A stretch of 64,000 nt of DNA from Kingdonia uniflora (GCA_014058105.1 JACGCM010002198.1:1315001-1379000); one strand, 5' to 3'. Positions 21,775-34,348 are shown, counted from the stretch's first letter. Numbers and translations are program-made. The notes: a model not told the origin generated them from the sequence alone.

Positions 21775-24700
21775 ATGAGTAGGAGAAATAAAATTGCATT
21801 TAATGATAGGTGTGGTTGTAATGATGAAAGAGTGTAACTCTCCAAAAGGTCTGATAGAACTGACAGGAATAGGGGAAGGGATACCTCGGTTGAAAAATTG
21901 AGGATGGCTAACACGAGTTCCCATAACTGCCAGCGGTTTGAAAAGAAATCTATAAATAACCCCACCCTTTCTTCTTCAAAAAGTTTACAGAAAATAGAAT
22001 GACGAACGTCTAGAGAGAAAATAAAAATATGATTGCAGAGGCAGTGTTGAGAAAAGCCCAGAGTTGAATCATCGTTTTTAGAGGGGCAAGGTGATTGGGA
22101 TCTTTAAGGAGGAGGATAATCGGTTGTTGTCTATTGTTGTGGTAAAGGAGGAAACATTTGGTATTCCAAAGTCATCATCTGTTGTTAAAGGTGAGTATTT
22201 TGGCACGAATTTCTTAATATTGTATGATTTGATTGATATTTGTGTTTGTGGATGATGTAAAATTTTGCTTATTTTGAATTTTGAAAAGTTTAATATATGG
22301 AGAAATTTTTGCTTTTGCACTGTTTGAGGAAAAAGTGATTTTTGAAATTTGTTTTGTTTTTGAGCAAAGTACTGTAGAGATAATATACTATATATTCTTC
22401 GATTATATGAAAAACAACAATTAAAAAAATATAAATTGATTGAAAACCTTGAACTTAATGTAGGTGCAGATGCGAGTAAATGAACTTAAAAATAGATGTC
22501 CTTCTTTCTCAAGTGTTTCGTTCGAGATGGAGCCTTCCACCTCGGGTGGTTTGAAAGTTGACAAAAGTGTAGGATGTGAGGCTATTAATTCTGGGGGGGG
22601 AGCTTATTAAGAATAGTTCGAATGATGTCGTTCCAGATGCTGAGGAAAAGATTAGCTCAGAGAAGAGGGAAGGGGAGGAACGACTCGGGTTTCCAAATTT
22701 CCCTGGTAATCTCTATCGATATCCTATAGGGTCAGATCTATTTAAGGAGTTTTGTAAGTGTAAAGTATTATAGGTGGTGTATGGAGGGATGTGATGGAGT
22801 ATGTTGGGAGATATTTTAGGGGGTGTTTTGAGGAAAAGGGGTGTGATAGCACATTTTTCTTGATGTCTGGCTTGGAGCATGAGAAAACTCGTAGAAAAAT
22901 TCTAGAGGCCATTTTCCTTGAGTATTTTAATGGGAACATGAGAGGTGATTTGAATGAGGGTTTTTTGTGCTATCTTACCCAGTTCGAATATGGGTTAGTG
23001 GTGCCTTTAAGCAACCTTGCTAAAGGCATCATGAAAGTGATCAAAGCGTGCCCTGCCCAGCTAAATGGTAACATATTGCAGGTTATAAATGTTTGCGAGA
23101 ATTTAAATAAGAGGTGGGCCCGTGAGGGGAATCAGAGAAGATTAGCTCCTTCAGTTATTTTGAAGTATTATACTTTAAAATATTTCACTTCTACTGGGGT
23201 TGCGTACTTCTCTTCCAACTCGGCCCGAGCCTAATTTTTTGACCTTAATTATGCTGGAAAAGTATGGAATAACAATTTGATTTGGGTAAAAAATGAGTGT
23301 CTTCAGCGAGCTGACGAGGACTCTCTGGCCCTTACATATAAAACCTTTAAGAAAAGTAAGTAAATATTACTAACTTTGAACAATATATGTTGTTAGTACT
23401 CTGTTTGTTTATGACAATATTTTGTTCTATATGAAGACCCTCGTTCTGAAGTGAGGAGAGAAGAGTTTTTGATCGATACAGTATCCCGAGAGGGAGTCGA
23501 GCTCAAAGCTATGTTGGGTGAACTTTAGATAAACAGGCATAAGCGGGTTAACTGTAAGTCTATTAAAGTCCAGAAGTCACAGGCCAAGAGAAAAATGACT
23601 AGAGTTGGCCCATCTTCTGGGTTGGAGTTGAATCATCTACGAACATTTGGGCGCTACCTGTTTTGGCGAAAGTTACACCAATAGTTTTGAAGTCGAAGGT
23701 TACAACTTCAACCTCTAGTAGAGCAAGCCAAAGGACATCTAAGAGGAGACTCTTGAAGGATGATGGTTTGAATGCAGTCTCTGTGAGTACGGAGTTAGAG
23801 AACCCAGGAGGGGAGAAGAACGATATGGTAGAGTAAGAGTGTGACAAAGTATCTGTTATATTAGAAAGAGAATACTTGTTGTAGTAACCATATTTGAATT
23901 GAATTTATGAATTGGTTTATGATGTATTGATACATAAAAATTGCTATTTGTAGGAACTTAAAGACTTGCGTCGCACAATTGAGGGCTTAAAGAAAAAGCT
24001 CGCTAGGGAGAAAAACTCTTTATATGCAGCAGCTCTTCTGACTCCATGTACGGAGGTTCAGGTTAAAAAATATAGAAAACCTAGCGAAAAACATTAGAGT
24101 GATTTATGCGCAGCTCATTTAGGATGGGCCAAAGAGAAAATAGAGAAAGATGAGGTTGTTAGAAAAGATTGGAGTAGGTACTTAAAAATTGATAGATAGT
24201 GAGATAGGGTTAAAAGAGGTGTACCTTAAAATACTAGAAGATCGTAGTATTCAGACTGATTCTAAGATTATAGAGTGTAAGGCCACCAAAGTGAGAAATT
24301 TTCATAGCTTGAAAGCGAAGGAAGTATCAGCTCATTGTGGTGTGTCTATGATATATATAACTGACAGTAAGAAATGTGAGTGATGTATGCAAATTGTTAT
24401 AGGTACGAACTATTTATATGAAAAATATATATTAGACAGTTTCAATGTGTTGAATGTGTAATCTAACTATTGTGCAGGCCAAGATAGAAGTTATATGATC
24501 TTGTAAAGAAGATGTCATCAAATGTAATCAAGAGTTTAAGCTTGAATTAGATAGGACCCACCAGGAACTTGAAGAGACTGCAAATCAGTATGTAAAATTG
24601 GAGCTTAAGTTGACTAAGTTAGAAGTTATAATTAGCGAGCTGAATAAGCAGATTGAGAATAAGGAAGATGAATTGAGTAGCGTTCAGGGTGAGTTGGTGA

Positions 24701-25694
24701 GCGCTCAAAGTAAGATGGAGAAGTTGAAGAGCACGGTACAGAGATTGGAAGAAGATGTATTAACAGCTCATGGGAGTTGAACAGAGGTAGTAGAGAAATT
24801 GAAGGGGAAGAGTAAAGATATGGAACACGTGCAATATCGTATTAGAGGGTTAGAGGCTGAAGTAATGGAATTAACAAGGAATCTTAATAATGTGAGGGAG
24901 CAATTGAGGAAGACAGAAGTGAAATTGGTTAGTGTACAAGCTGAGTTAGCGAGTACTAAAAATGAGGTGGAGAAGTTGAGTGACACTGTAAAGAGAAAGA
25001 AGGATTGTATTGAGAGTACCCAGAGTTATTGTGATAAGCTCGTTGAATGAGTAGAGAAATTGAAGGTTGAATTATCAAGTGCTCATGGCAGTAAGACAGA
25101 GGTGATGGAGAGATTGAAGAAGAAACATAGGGATGTGGACGATTTGAGGGAACAATTGGGGAAGAAAAATTGCGAAGTGAAATCTCATATGGAATAGAAA
25201 ACGAGGCTAAAGGCTAATTTGAAACATGTTCGAGCTGTAGTAAGGAATTCCAATGAGAAAATAAAAAATATGGAGGTTAAGCTAGCGGATGTAAGGACTA
25301 GGGAAGCAGACATGAGTATAGAGACTTAAAAATTTGAGGAACCCTTGCGACATCGGAGCGGTCACTTGATGGAGGGGATGTTGAGAGAATGCATAATCAG
25401 AAGAGAATTGAAGAATCGGTTGCTATGCTGGGTTAGATGGACGAATTTATGAAAGTGATGGAGGAGCATAATGTTGACTTATCTTCCGAAAATACGAAAG
25501 AAAGAGATCATTTTAAGAATTTAGAAAAACTACTAAAGGATTCTCATGCAGGGTTTGTTGAGCTCATTGTACCTAACATAGATAAACTTGCAGCTGGTGT
25601 GGTACATGAGAAGGAGATGGCAACAGTTCTCACATTCTTAGTAATGGAGATTACAAAATTAATGAATAGAGAGATACTTTGCATGATAAGATGA
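21775..25694 (+). pseudogene. Antisense gene 3 of element C: spliced coiled-coil protein
   Basis: Exon 1 to 22190, exon 2 22464-23355, exon 3 from 23437, exon 5-equivalent 23954-24061, exon 6 24478-25694. Exon 2 has FPGNLYRYPIGSDLFKEFC, YLTQFEYGLVVPLSNLAKG and FDLNYAGKVWNN, as in A and B. The intron after exon 2 (GTAAGT...AAG) and those before and after exon 5 match B in position and phase. Where A and B have a separate exon 4, C seems to run from exon 3 straight to a GTAGAGTAAG donor at about 23836. Exon 6 is a long heptad-rich coiled coil (24540-25330). Many stops and one early frameshift. A TATA-like TCTATAAATAACCCC lies at about 21950, so the first exon or promoter is uncertain. Confidence 0.7.
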
Positions 25695-26094
25695 TTGCAA
25701 ATGGTGTAAAGTGTAAAATGAGGTTAGTATGCTTTGAATATTTGGAGTGCTGCGAGAGTACCAAAATTTAGAACTTCTGAAGTTGGTGGAAGTTCGTCTG
25801 ATGCTACAAGAAATCGATTTGTATAGAAATATTCGTGAAGTATTTTTGTTACTATTATAGTAGAGATTTGGATAGAGTAAAGCTTGTTCTACCATTTGCT
25901 TTATCTTTTGAGATTTAGTAGATGAATATATTTGAGATTTAGTAGACAAATATATATGTATGATAGTAGAGAGTAAAAACTTGAAAGTTTTCATTGAGTA
26001 GAAAAGAATGTACATACTGTTGGAGATATTAATCTCTTTTATAGAATATGAAGAACAATAGTAAATGTATCTTGTGTGTGGAAAAACTAGGGAT

Positions 26095-26835
26095 TTAGCG
26101 ATGATATTGCTTCAACCTCTTAGTATACCAAGCACTTGGTATCCTGATTCTACCTTTTGTAATGAGGTAGTAGGATCCAAGGCCAGTTCGTCCCACTACC
26201 AGAAATGGACCTTCCCAATTCTCTGTGAGCTTCCCCGTGTTTAACTTTTTTCTGTTCTTGAGGATTTCTCGGAGGACTAGGTTATCGATTTTAAATTTGT
26301 GACTCTGAACTTTTCTATTGTATGAACTAGTTAGCATCTGAGGATATCAACCAAAGTTGGCAATAACTCAAGCTCGCATTTAATCGATATAGCAGGCTAA
26401 CTCGAACTCATTTTTTTCATCAGTGAGCTTGTGATCTTTGAAAGGATGACGATATTATGTTGGGATGATAGCTTCGATTCTATAAGCAAGTAGGAACGGG
26501 GAACATCCTGTTGATTGTTTCAGTATTGTACGGTAGTCCCACAAGACGTGTGGCTGTTCCCTTATCCAATTTACCTTCTTTTATGACTTGAGCTTCTTTT
26601 TAATCCCATCAACTATAATATTCTTCATGATTTCAACCTGCCCATTACCTTGAGGGTTGTATGGATTGGATGGTGAATGAATGATATTGTGTTTATTTAG
26701 GAATGCCACTACTTTCTCTTCAACAAACTGTGGCCTGTTATCAATCTGAATTAGGTAGAGGCAGCCAAATCTTGTGATGATATGTTCCCAGATAAAGGAG
26801 ATGACTTCTTTTTCTCATGTTCGACAGAGGGGAAA
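26095..26835 (-). pseudogene. Integrase C-terminal part of element C
   Basis: Catalytic-core residues Asp (IQIDNRPQF, about 26735) and Glu (GNGQVE, about 26645) remain. The C-terminal block FKIDNLVLREI and GPFLVVGRTGLGSYYL lies in the 80-codon open frame 26095-26337. Element B interrupts the core just before RTR/PLCR-type sequence at 26835; the first catalytic region is at 54520 onward. Confidence 0.88.
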
Positions 26836-27445
26836 TGGCCTAATTCTATAAGCTCGAAGTGACTTGGAATTAACTCTAACACCAATATACTTGTGACAAA
26901 AATCTAAATAGAAAGCAAGAAATGACACAGGTACTTAGCGTAGAAAACCTATGAATAGATAAAAAAAACTGCGATCTAGAGTTGAGAATTTTTGTAATAG
27001 TGACATTTTATTGCTTGAGGCTGATATCTTATTACAAGTGATATCTTGACTTAGAAATGCTCGATCTTGTGAATAAGAAGTTGGAAGTTTTGAGAATCTG
27101 GAAAATATAACTTTCATAATGATTTATCGTACAATTTTTTGGTCCTTGTCTCTTCTAAAAAAAATTTATATAGGCCTTCCCCGCAGTTCTTCATCGTGCT
27201 GAAGCATTCTCTAAACTATATGATTAGTGGTGGTTGACTGAGTAACTGCTAAGTTTGTGAGAGACATGTGGCTTTGACTTGTTCAGGTTTTTCTATTTGA
27301 GCTCGACCCACGTCTTTTATCAGTTCGTGGAGTAGGTAGCAATATTGACTGAAGGAGTCATATGGAGAATACGTGGATCTGTCATAGAGGTAGTTTGAAC
27401 TAGAGATAGCACGATTTAGGTAAGATTGAGAGGTAGGCCTCTACA
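26836..27445 (-). repeat. 3' LTR of element B
   Basis: 610 bp. Pairs with 53906-54519. On the plus strand it starts TGGCCTAATTC, five bases short of the TGTAATGGCC of its partner, and ends CCTCTACA. TATATAAA lies at 27165-27172 in minus orientation. Confidence 0.93.
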
Positions 27446-27456
27446 ATTGCCCCCTC
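27446..27456 (-). other. Polypurine tract of element B
   Basis: GAGGGGGCAAT in element orientation, next to the 3' LTR. Confidence 0.9.
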
Positions 27457-27695
27457 ACAACCGAAGCCACGAGTGGCTTGGGTTGAGAAATAATTTTTGG
27501 GTATATGGGTATTCGGGTTGGAAATTTGAATAATGATGGTATTTGACTGCACGGAAACTGCACGTATTTTGGAGGGATGTACATGCATTGAATGTTTGAT
27601 GGGACTATTGATGTACATGACGGTTAGGGTTTGAAGAGTTTTGTTTGTTTAGTGATGACGCTTTGAAAAACGTTCTTACACAATAAATATAGGGA

Positions 27696-27703
27696 TATAT
27701 AAA
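27696..27703 (+). promoter_or_regulatory. TATA box of antisense gene 1 (element B)
   Basis: TATATAAA, followed by AGTTCTTG; about 70 nt before the ATG at 27772. Confidence 0.6.
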
Positions 27704-27771
27704 AGTTCTTGTACCGAGGTTTGTGGAAAAGTATATTTGTTTAGTTACAATATTCTCTGAAGTTATTAAAG

Positions 27772-28074
27772 ATGGTGAAGACCCATAGAAAGGTTCTTGA
27801 GGAGAGAATTGCTTCTGAAATGGGGAGGTTAAAGTTGAAGTATTTTGGGGATTAGGCCTTAGAGAATCGTACTCCAGTTCCTGTTCCTTAGACGTATCAA
27901 GGAATGTTGGAAAATAAAGTGGTTGAAGCAGAGGAGGAGTTTTACTGCAGATGGAGGTTTTACTATGTTGTTTTAGCTGGCGCGCGACATTGGGCTTGTC
28001 TCCGCAATCTTGCGAAAGACAAAGTAGGGGAGACAAATGCAAGGATAAGCACGACTGCAGGGCAGTTGCACTGA
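27772..28074 (+). pseudogene. Antisense gene 1 of element B (MVKT protein)
   Basis: 101 codons with two or more in-frame stops: MVKTHRKVLEERIASEMGRL, KLKYFGD then TAG, YQGMLENKVVEAEEEFYCRW and HWACLRNLAKDKVG. Colinear with the A copy and of equal length. A Gly/Arg-rich coding stretch at 28134-28200 corresponds to a similar stretch in A. Unknown function. Confidence 0.7.
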
Positions 28075-29059
28075 TGTCTTGCGCTCGAATAGATTCTAAG
28101 TTCAGGCCCTCTTTATCTCTACCAACTTTGTGAGGGGGTGGTTATAGAAGAGGTGGCGATGGTAGTGGAAGAGGAAGACAGGGAATGGAAGTCACATCTG
28201 TACTTCTATTACTACTTTATGCTGAAAAGACCTTCTGTTTAAAGAGTTGGTTCAAGCACTGAGTCTTCCGCTTTCATAGTTTCTATTAGATGTTCGTCTG
28301 GGCTTCGACCAAACTCATAGGAGGGAGGATACTCGTTGTTTCCAAAGTCTGCTTTGCTTCAGGATGAAAAATGACTGAAGTAGAACGAACTGAAGGATTT
28401 GATATTTTGGAGTATCTGACAAACTTGTTAGCTGTAAAAGCACTTGAAAAACTTATTATTTGTAAAATACTTGATGTTGAATACATGAAAGACTTGCTAT
28501 CTGTAAAATACCTAATGTCGAGTTCTTGAAGACTTGCTATTTATAAATACACTTGAAATTTGTTTCGTGATAAATAAAATGTTATTATCCAAACTTTGTG
28601 CTGATATAGAATAGAATAACTCTAGAAATCGAGTTGTATGATCCAAAGATTTTTTAATATTGTATGAAATTAAATGCATGAGATCAGAAAGTTTTTTTTT
28701 TTTTTTTTAAATCGAACTGTAGAAATTTGCTTGAAAAGTAAAAATATATGTGTAAGTGTTAAATATGATTCGACCTGTATGCTTAAATTGTAGCGAAGAG
28801 AAAAGTATAAAAGTTTCGGAATTAAAAATCGATCTCGGAGAGGTCGTTCTAGAATATTAGATTTAGAAAGAATAAGCTTGATTTGGAAAATGAGCAAATG
28901 ACAGAGGTCGATAGGGAGAGATATGTTCAAATAACTTTTCCCAAGATATTAGGGTTTATGTTACGAGATAATAGGATTATATCACGAATTGTGGGGGATT
29001 GGTAGTAAAAATGTAAAAATAAGGGGGAATGAATTCTAAGTAAAGGGAAGAAAATAAAA

Positions 29060-29413
29060 ATGGTTTGGACTCGATCTAAGTTAATTCGTTATGCCGCTGA
29101 GGGGCGGTTGGCGATAAAAATGGTCAAAGTGAAGGAACAAATTTTTGGATTGTTGGATTATGACGCTAAGTTGCCAGTGAAGGAGGTGCAACTAGAAGGT
29201 TTAGATGGGATTGGGAGGGAACGCGAGTACGAACGTTGTTTTTATAAAGAGATGTTCCAAGAAAATGTGGTGGATCCTGTATCTCAAAAAGTTTATGTGA
29301 GAGAGCTTGTTGTAGAAGAGATCATACTGGGAAATGTGAGGATTACTGGAGGATATGTGATCGGATGTGGTTCCCCAGGTTATCAAGGTTGTTTTGGGCA
29401 TAATTATATGTGA
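29060..29413 (+). CDS. Antisense gene 2 of element B, intact 117-residue ORF
   Basis: Uninterrupted frame MVWTRSKLIRYAAEGRLAIK, then EQIFGLLDYDAKLPVKEVQL, and a C-terminus with FYKEMFQENVVD, RELVVEEIILGN and GCGSPGYQGCFGHNYM. Homologues in A (18648-18902) and C (21276) are interrupted. The start MV.TRS.. is shared by all and resembles the start of antisense gene 1, so the two may be related. It has no signal peptide or membrane segment that I can see and no recognised family. Whether it is expressed is unknown; intactness in a dead element may be chance. Confidence 0.55.
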   Translation: MVWTRSKLIRYAAEGRLAIKMVKVKEQIFGLLDYDAKLPVKEVQLEGLDGIGREREYERCFYKEMFQENVVDPVSQKVYVRELVVEEIILGNVRITGGYVIGCGSPGYQGCFGHNYM

Positions 29414-29718
29414 AGAAAAGAAAAGATGTAGGAGTAGAATGAATGTATATAATCATATGAGTTGAATAATTTCAAAGTGGAATGAGAATAATAGTTTAAT
29501 AGATCCTTTATTGTTGCGAATGCTGTTTGTGACTGTTGTAAAAAATGAATTTGAAAATATTTGAAATTTGATTATTGAAAATTTGTTATGAGAGCTTCGG
29601 AAATGATGTCATTGCTGCTATAAGTAGAAGAAGCAAGCATAGAAAAAGCAGGGAGCTTCTAATTTTATCCCTTGTGTAAAAGTAGTGAAAACCCGATTGC
29701 GTGTAAGCGTGAGTCATC

Positions 29719-32700
29719 ATGAGTATGGTTAGGTCAGAGGGACATTTAGAAAAGAGAGATAAAAATATATTAAAATATAAGGCAAATGGCGATAATGGGA
29801 AAACGTTTTTACCGAAAAGGTACAAGGTGTCTGACACGGATAGTGGAAGGGATGCCCTAGTTCCAAAACCAAGGATGGCTCGTGCGAGGCTCAATAAATG
29901 CCAGCAGTTAGAGATAGAAAATATAAATACTGCTTCATCTTCGTCATTCAAACTTTTTGCAACTTCTAAAAACTTGAAGAATAGTGAGAAAGGAAGGAAG
30001 AAGAAAGGCAAAAATTGCAGAGAAACTCGTGAGGAGTTAATCAAAAGTGATCAACAGTTAAAGTGTGAGAGAGTTGTTGAGACTGAGTGACTAAGGTAGT
30101 TATACAACGGCGTTGTAAGGGAAGGATTTGGCGCTACCTCGGATTCGCATTCTGATATAAAAGGTTAGTAAAAGATCTGTGTTGTAGGTATGTATTTTTA
30201 AAGATTACATTCTGTATTTAGGCAAATCTAAAAATTACTATTTATGGTAATCTATGAAAATTCGTGTGGTATATGATGTATGAAAGATATTTGAATGTGA
30301 ATTATGTATATTCAAAAGATAATGATAGATACCTGGACCTGCATGTAGGTTGAACATACATGAGAAGAGTTTGTACAGGATAAAATCATTTTCTGTAGTT
30401 GATATGGTGAGTTCCCCTATAAATAAGGCGTCGACCTCAGGTCGGTCGGCTAAGTCTGAGACTGAAATGTCTTAAAGTGATGAAGAAATAAGTATTGATC
30501 AATTTCCAGATTTCCCTGGAAGATTGGAATCTTATCCTTCTCGCTCGAATGTATTCAAAGAGTTTTGCAAAGCCAAGGCCTCTTTAGGAGGTAGATGAGG
30601 TAATAATATAGAATACACCGGTAGGGAATTTAGGGGTTGCACTGTAGCAACGGGAGAGGAATATTTTTATTTATTAGCTGATCTGACGAAGGAGAAAAGG
30701 GATAGAGGCATTGACGAATCGATCGCTTTGGAGTATTTCGATGGGAATGTTCAGAGTAAACTTTTAGAGGGTTTTTAATATTACCTATCTCAGTTGGAGT
30801 ATGGGTTGAGTCTTCCCCTTAGCAATCTGGCGAAATGGATTATGAATCTCATCGAGGCATGTCCCATTCAGATGAACGGGAGCATGTGGGAAGTGATAAG
30901 TATTTCTAAATCTCTGATTACACGGTGGGAAGGTGATGGGAAAAGGAGAAGGATATCCTTTGAGGATATTTTGCAGTTTTATGGGGTAAAAAACTATTCT
31001 ACAAGTGGAGGGGTGTATTTCTTTTCGAGCTCGACTCGGCCTTGCTTCTTCGATTTGAACTCAGCAGGTCAACCAGGGAATGATAATATGATATGGGTGA
31101 AGGGTGATTGCATTCAGAGAGATGATGAAGAACCCATGAAAATTATGTTTAGGACTGTAAAACAAAGTAAGTATAATAATATATAATGTATGAGATTGAT
31201 AGTTAAAATTGTATGATGCTCTGCTGATGATAATGTTTTATGAATGACAGCTCTTAAATCTCAGGTGGTGAGGAAAGAGTCATTGTTGGATATATTTTCT
31301 CAAGAAGAGACAGAGCTCGAGGCTATGATGGAAGAACTAGGCACTAGCAGGATGAAGCGTATTAACAGTCGGGTAAAAAAAGTTTAAAAATCTCAGTCGA
31401 GGAGGTTAATGATGAGTACTGACGGTAGTAAGAATGGAACTGATGGGGAAAGGCGAGTCAACTTGCCCAAGCCCTCTAGAGTGGACTGTACAGGGTTACC
31501 AGAGTCCACTATGTCGAGCAAATTAGCTCAAACGTTTCCCAAGAAACAAATGCTGAAGCGTCCTTTGACCTCTGGAACAACAGGAAGTGGTGAGGCCGTG
31601 AAAAAGAGAAGGGTTGAACCTTCTAACATGTCGGGGGTGAAGCTCGAAGAAGATCGTAGAAGATCAACCTATTGTGCATGAAGATTTAAAAGAGGTGGAG
31701 GAAAAAGCCAGGTTGGCAGCTCTCCACGGGGAGGAGGAGATGAGCAAAATGGTAGGTTCATATGTTTGAGTATGTATTGTGATGACTTTGGTATTATGAT
31801 TCATGTTAATCAATAAGGTTAATTAGTTTGTTTTTTTTTGCAGGCTGCTCATCTGATGAAGGGAATATGCCTTGGGGTCGAGGAGGAGAGAACTGAGCTG
31901 AAGAGGAAGAAGGTCGAGCTCGAAAGGAACGTAGCTCGATTGAAAACTGATATGCTCAATGAGGGAAAATAGATGGAGGCTCTGAAGGCTTCGCAAGTGG
32001 TAGAGATCAACAATCTACATGCGGAAGCAAGAGCGAATTTTGAGGAGGAGATAGCTGAGTGTGACAGACTTGGGTGCCACCTTGTGCCAAAAGGATTTTC
32101 GGGGATGAGGTAGATGCCATTAGGGCAGATACCTATGTAGAGGAGGAGGAAGATGATGAGATTTAAAATGTTGTTGTTGGCATTGTAGATGGCCTGGACG
32201 GTATTTTTCCTCAAACGGTGAGAGGTATCCAAGGGAATGACAACGAGCGTCCAGAAGGGGAAACTAAGAAGGTAGAATAGTGCGATAGTTTTGCTATTGT
32301 ATGAATATTTGAGAATGTTTGTAAACTGATTGGATATTTTTTGTTAGATAGAATTATGTAGGCTAAGTTTCTTTTGTAAACCTTGTTGTAGGAACTTAAG
32401 GGCATACACCTCAGAATAAAAGATTTAGAGGCTGAGCTTGCTAAGGAGAGAGACGCCTCAACGTCCCTGTTATCTTTGCAAGCGGAGCTGCAGGTTAGAA
32501 CAGAGAAAGAAATATTTGATTTATATGCTTCATTAGTATAGAGCTACAAAGTAATAAATAGAGCGTAGAGATGGACAAAAAACCTGTTATCGGCTTAGGG
32601 GCAATGGCACTAAAATATCGCATAGGAAATATCAAAGCATTGACAAATTTAAAATATAGAGAGTGTGTACCTTAAACTTGGAAGTATATGTTATAAAGCA

Positions 32701-34295
32701 TCCATCTGAGATTGTACTTCGACCTTAAGTTTAGAAGTAGTCTTACACAGAAGATGTCAAAAATAGATATCTTGTTAGAAATGGGTCATATATGGTGACT
32801 GAGTATTCTAAATCGAACTTGATATAATGTATATGTAATGTACATGTCAAATTGGAGTCAGCTCGCTTGCGCGAAGGTGATACAGGCTAATGTAACCAAG
32901 AATTTGTAGAGGAGTTTGATAGAATGAGAGAGGCGAATAAAGACAGAGAAGATCAACATGTAAAGGTGTACTTCAAGTTTGTCAAGGCAACGCAAACTGT
33001 TATCGACCTAACTCAGAAAATTGAGGAGAATAATGCCGAAATTGGGAAAGGGCAAAAAAGCTCACAGAGTTAAAAAATCATGCAGTAAAACTCAAAAGCC
33101 TGAATAATGTGTTGATGGTAAAGAACAGGAAGGCTGACATGGATCGTTATCGTATACAGGTACTAGAAAAATCGAAGGAAGGTTTAAATCGGTCGGTGGC
33201 CGGTTTGAAGAATGATTTGATCAAGACAACTTACAATCAGGGGCAAACTCGAGTTGATCTAGCAGGAACGAGCTGGAGCGATTCAAGAAGAAATTGGTTT
33301 ATAAAGATAATAAGCTGAAGAGAGCTCGAGACGATCTATCTACGTCTGAAGTTGCAGTTGAACAATTGTCTATAGCTTCACCGACAAAAAAATTTGAATT
33401 TTGGATGGTGCAGCGTCAGTATGATGAGTTGAACGAAAGAGTGGCACAATTGAAGATCGAGTTGGCACAGGCCACTTCACGTCCTCGATACGCCGAGGCT
33501 GGAGAGCGCTCGAGGAAGAATAAAAACAATGCCAAGGTCTCTCTTATGCAAGGAGATGTAGTCATCCTCTGAGCTCGAATAAGAGAGCTGGAGGGGGTTA
33601 TCACTCAAATTCAAGGTCATGTGCGAAAAGAAGTCGAGCAGTTGAGGGAGAGTGAAAGGAAGATGGATGCTGCTCTTTCCAGGGAACAAGGGTTAGAGCA
33701 GGAAATCAGAGGAAAGGATATTTTGATATATCAGAAAGACAAAATGTTATAGAAGATTCTGGATGTGGAAGAACTAAACAGGGAGATTGAGGTACTTCGT
33801 GCTCAGGTGGCCGATTTAAAAGCGATTAATCAAGCTGAATCAGCAAAAACCGATAAAAAATTAGAAGAGAACATTGCTTTCACAGATTGAGCAGATAGAG
33901 AAATAACATGGCTAAAAAAATGGTATGCGAGGTCGGAAGAACGCCTTCAGAAGGCTAGAGAAAATTTATATATGTCGGTTATAACCGAGGCATCGCACTC
34001 AGAATTGTTGAGGGCAGTCATTGCCTATTTTGTAAAGAAGGTAAAAAGGATTGAGTCAGAAAGAGATAGCTTGTTCAACAATTTGTTAGACATTGGATGT
34101 ATTTGCAGAGCTGATGTAGATCAAGGAAATTGTATGTAATCCATAGACACGAATTTAGGCCCTCGACCTGCTAAATTGATAGAGCATGGTAGGATTGTTA
34201 TGACTGCTCGAGCTCGAGAATTTATGGCTGATCGACCTCCTGTTACAGGGGAAAGTGTAGCTGACACCCCAAAAGAAAAAAAGGATCCATTGTAG
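29719..34295 (+). pseudogene. Antisense gene 3 of element B: spliced coiled-coil protein
   Basis: Best copy for exon structure: exon 1 29719-30163, exon 2 30349-31166, exon 3 31251-31751, exon 4 31844-32271, exon 5 32392-32493, exon 6 about 32886-34295. All listed introns are GT-AG. Exon 2 carries FPGRLESYPSRSNVFKEFC, YLSQLEYGLSLPLSNLAKW and FYGVKNYSTSGGVYF. Exons 4-6 are long charged coiled coils (EERTELKRKKVELERN). The end is GCICRADVDQGNC, GPRPAKLIERGRIVM and GESVADTPKEKK. Stops in exons 1, 2, 3, 4 and 6 show decay. A TATA-like AAATATAAATA at about 29925 could mean that 29719-29900 is promoter and not coding. Domain likeness to PF04195 is from memory. Confidence 0.75.
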
Positions 34296-34338
34296 AGGTT
34301 GTATATGTAACCAGAAATAAAAAGTAGTTGTTACAGAC

Positions 34339-34348
34339 AAGATGAGAG
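34339..34348 (+). repeat. Target site duplication of the LINE, left
   Basis: AAGATGAGAG; 9 of 10 match AAGATAAGAG at 35448-35457. Confidence 0.6.

Noticed and set aside
21639..21965. Minus-strand ORF in element C
   Set aside because: Complement of exon 1 of antisense gene 3; no pol homology.
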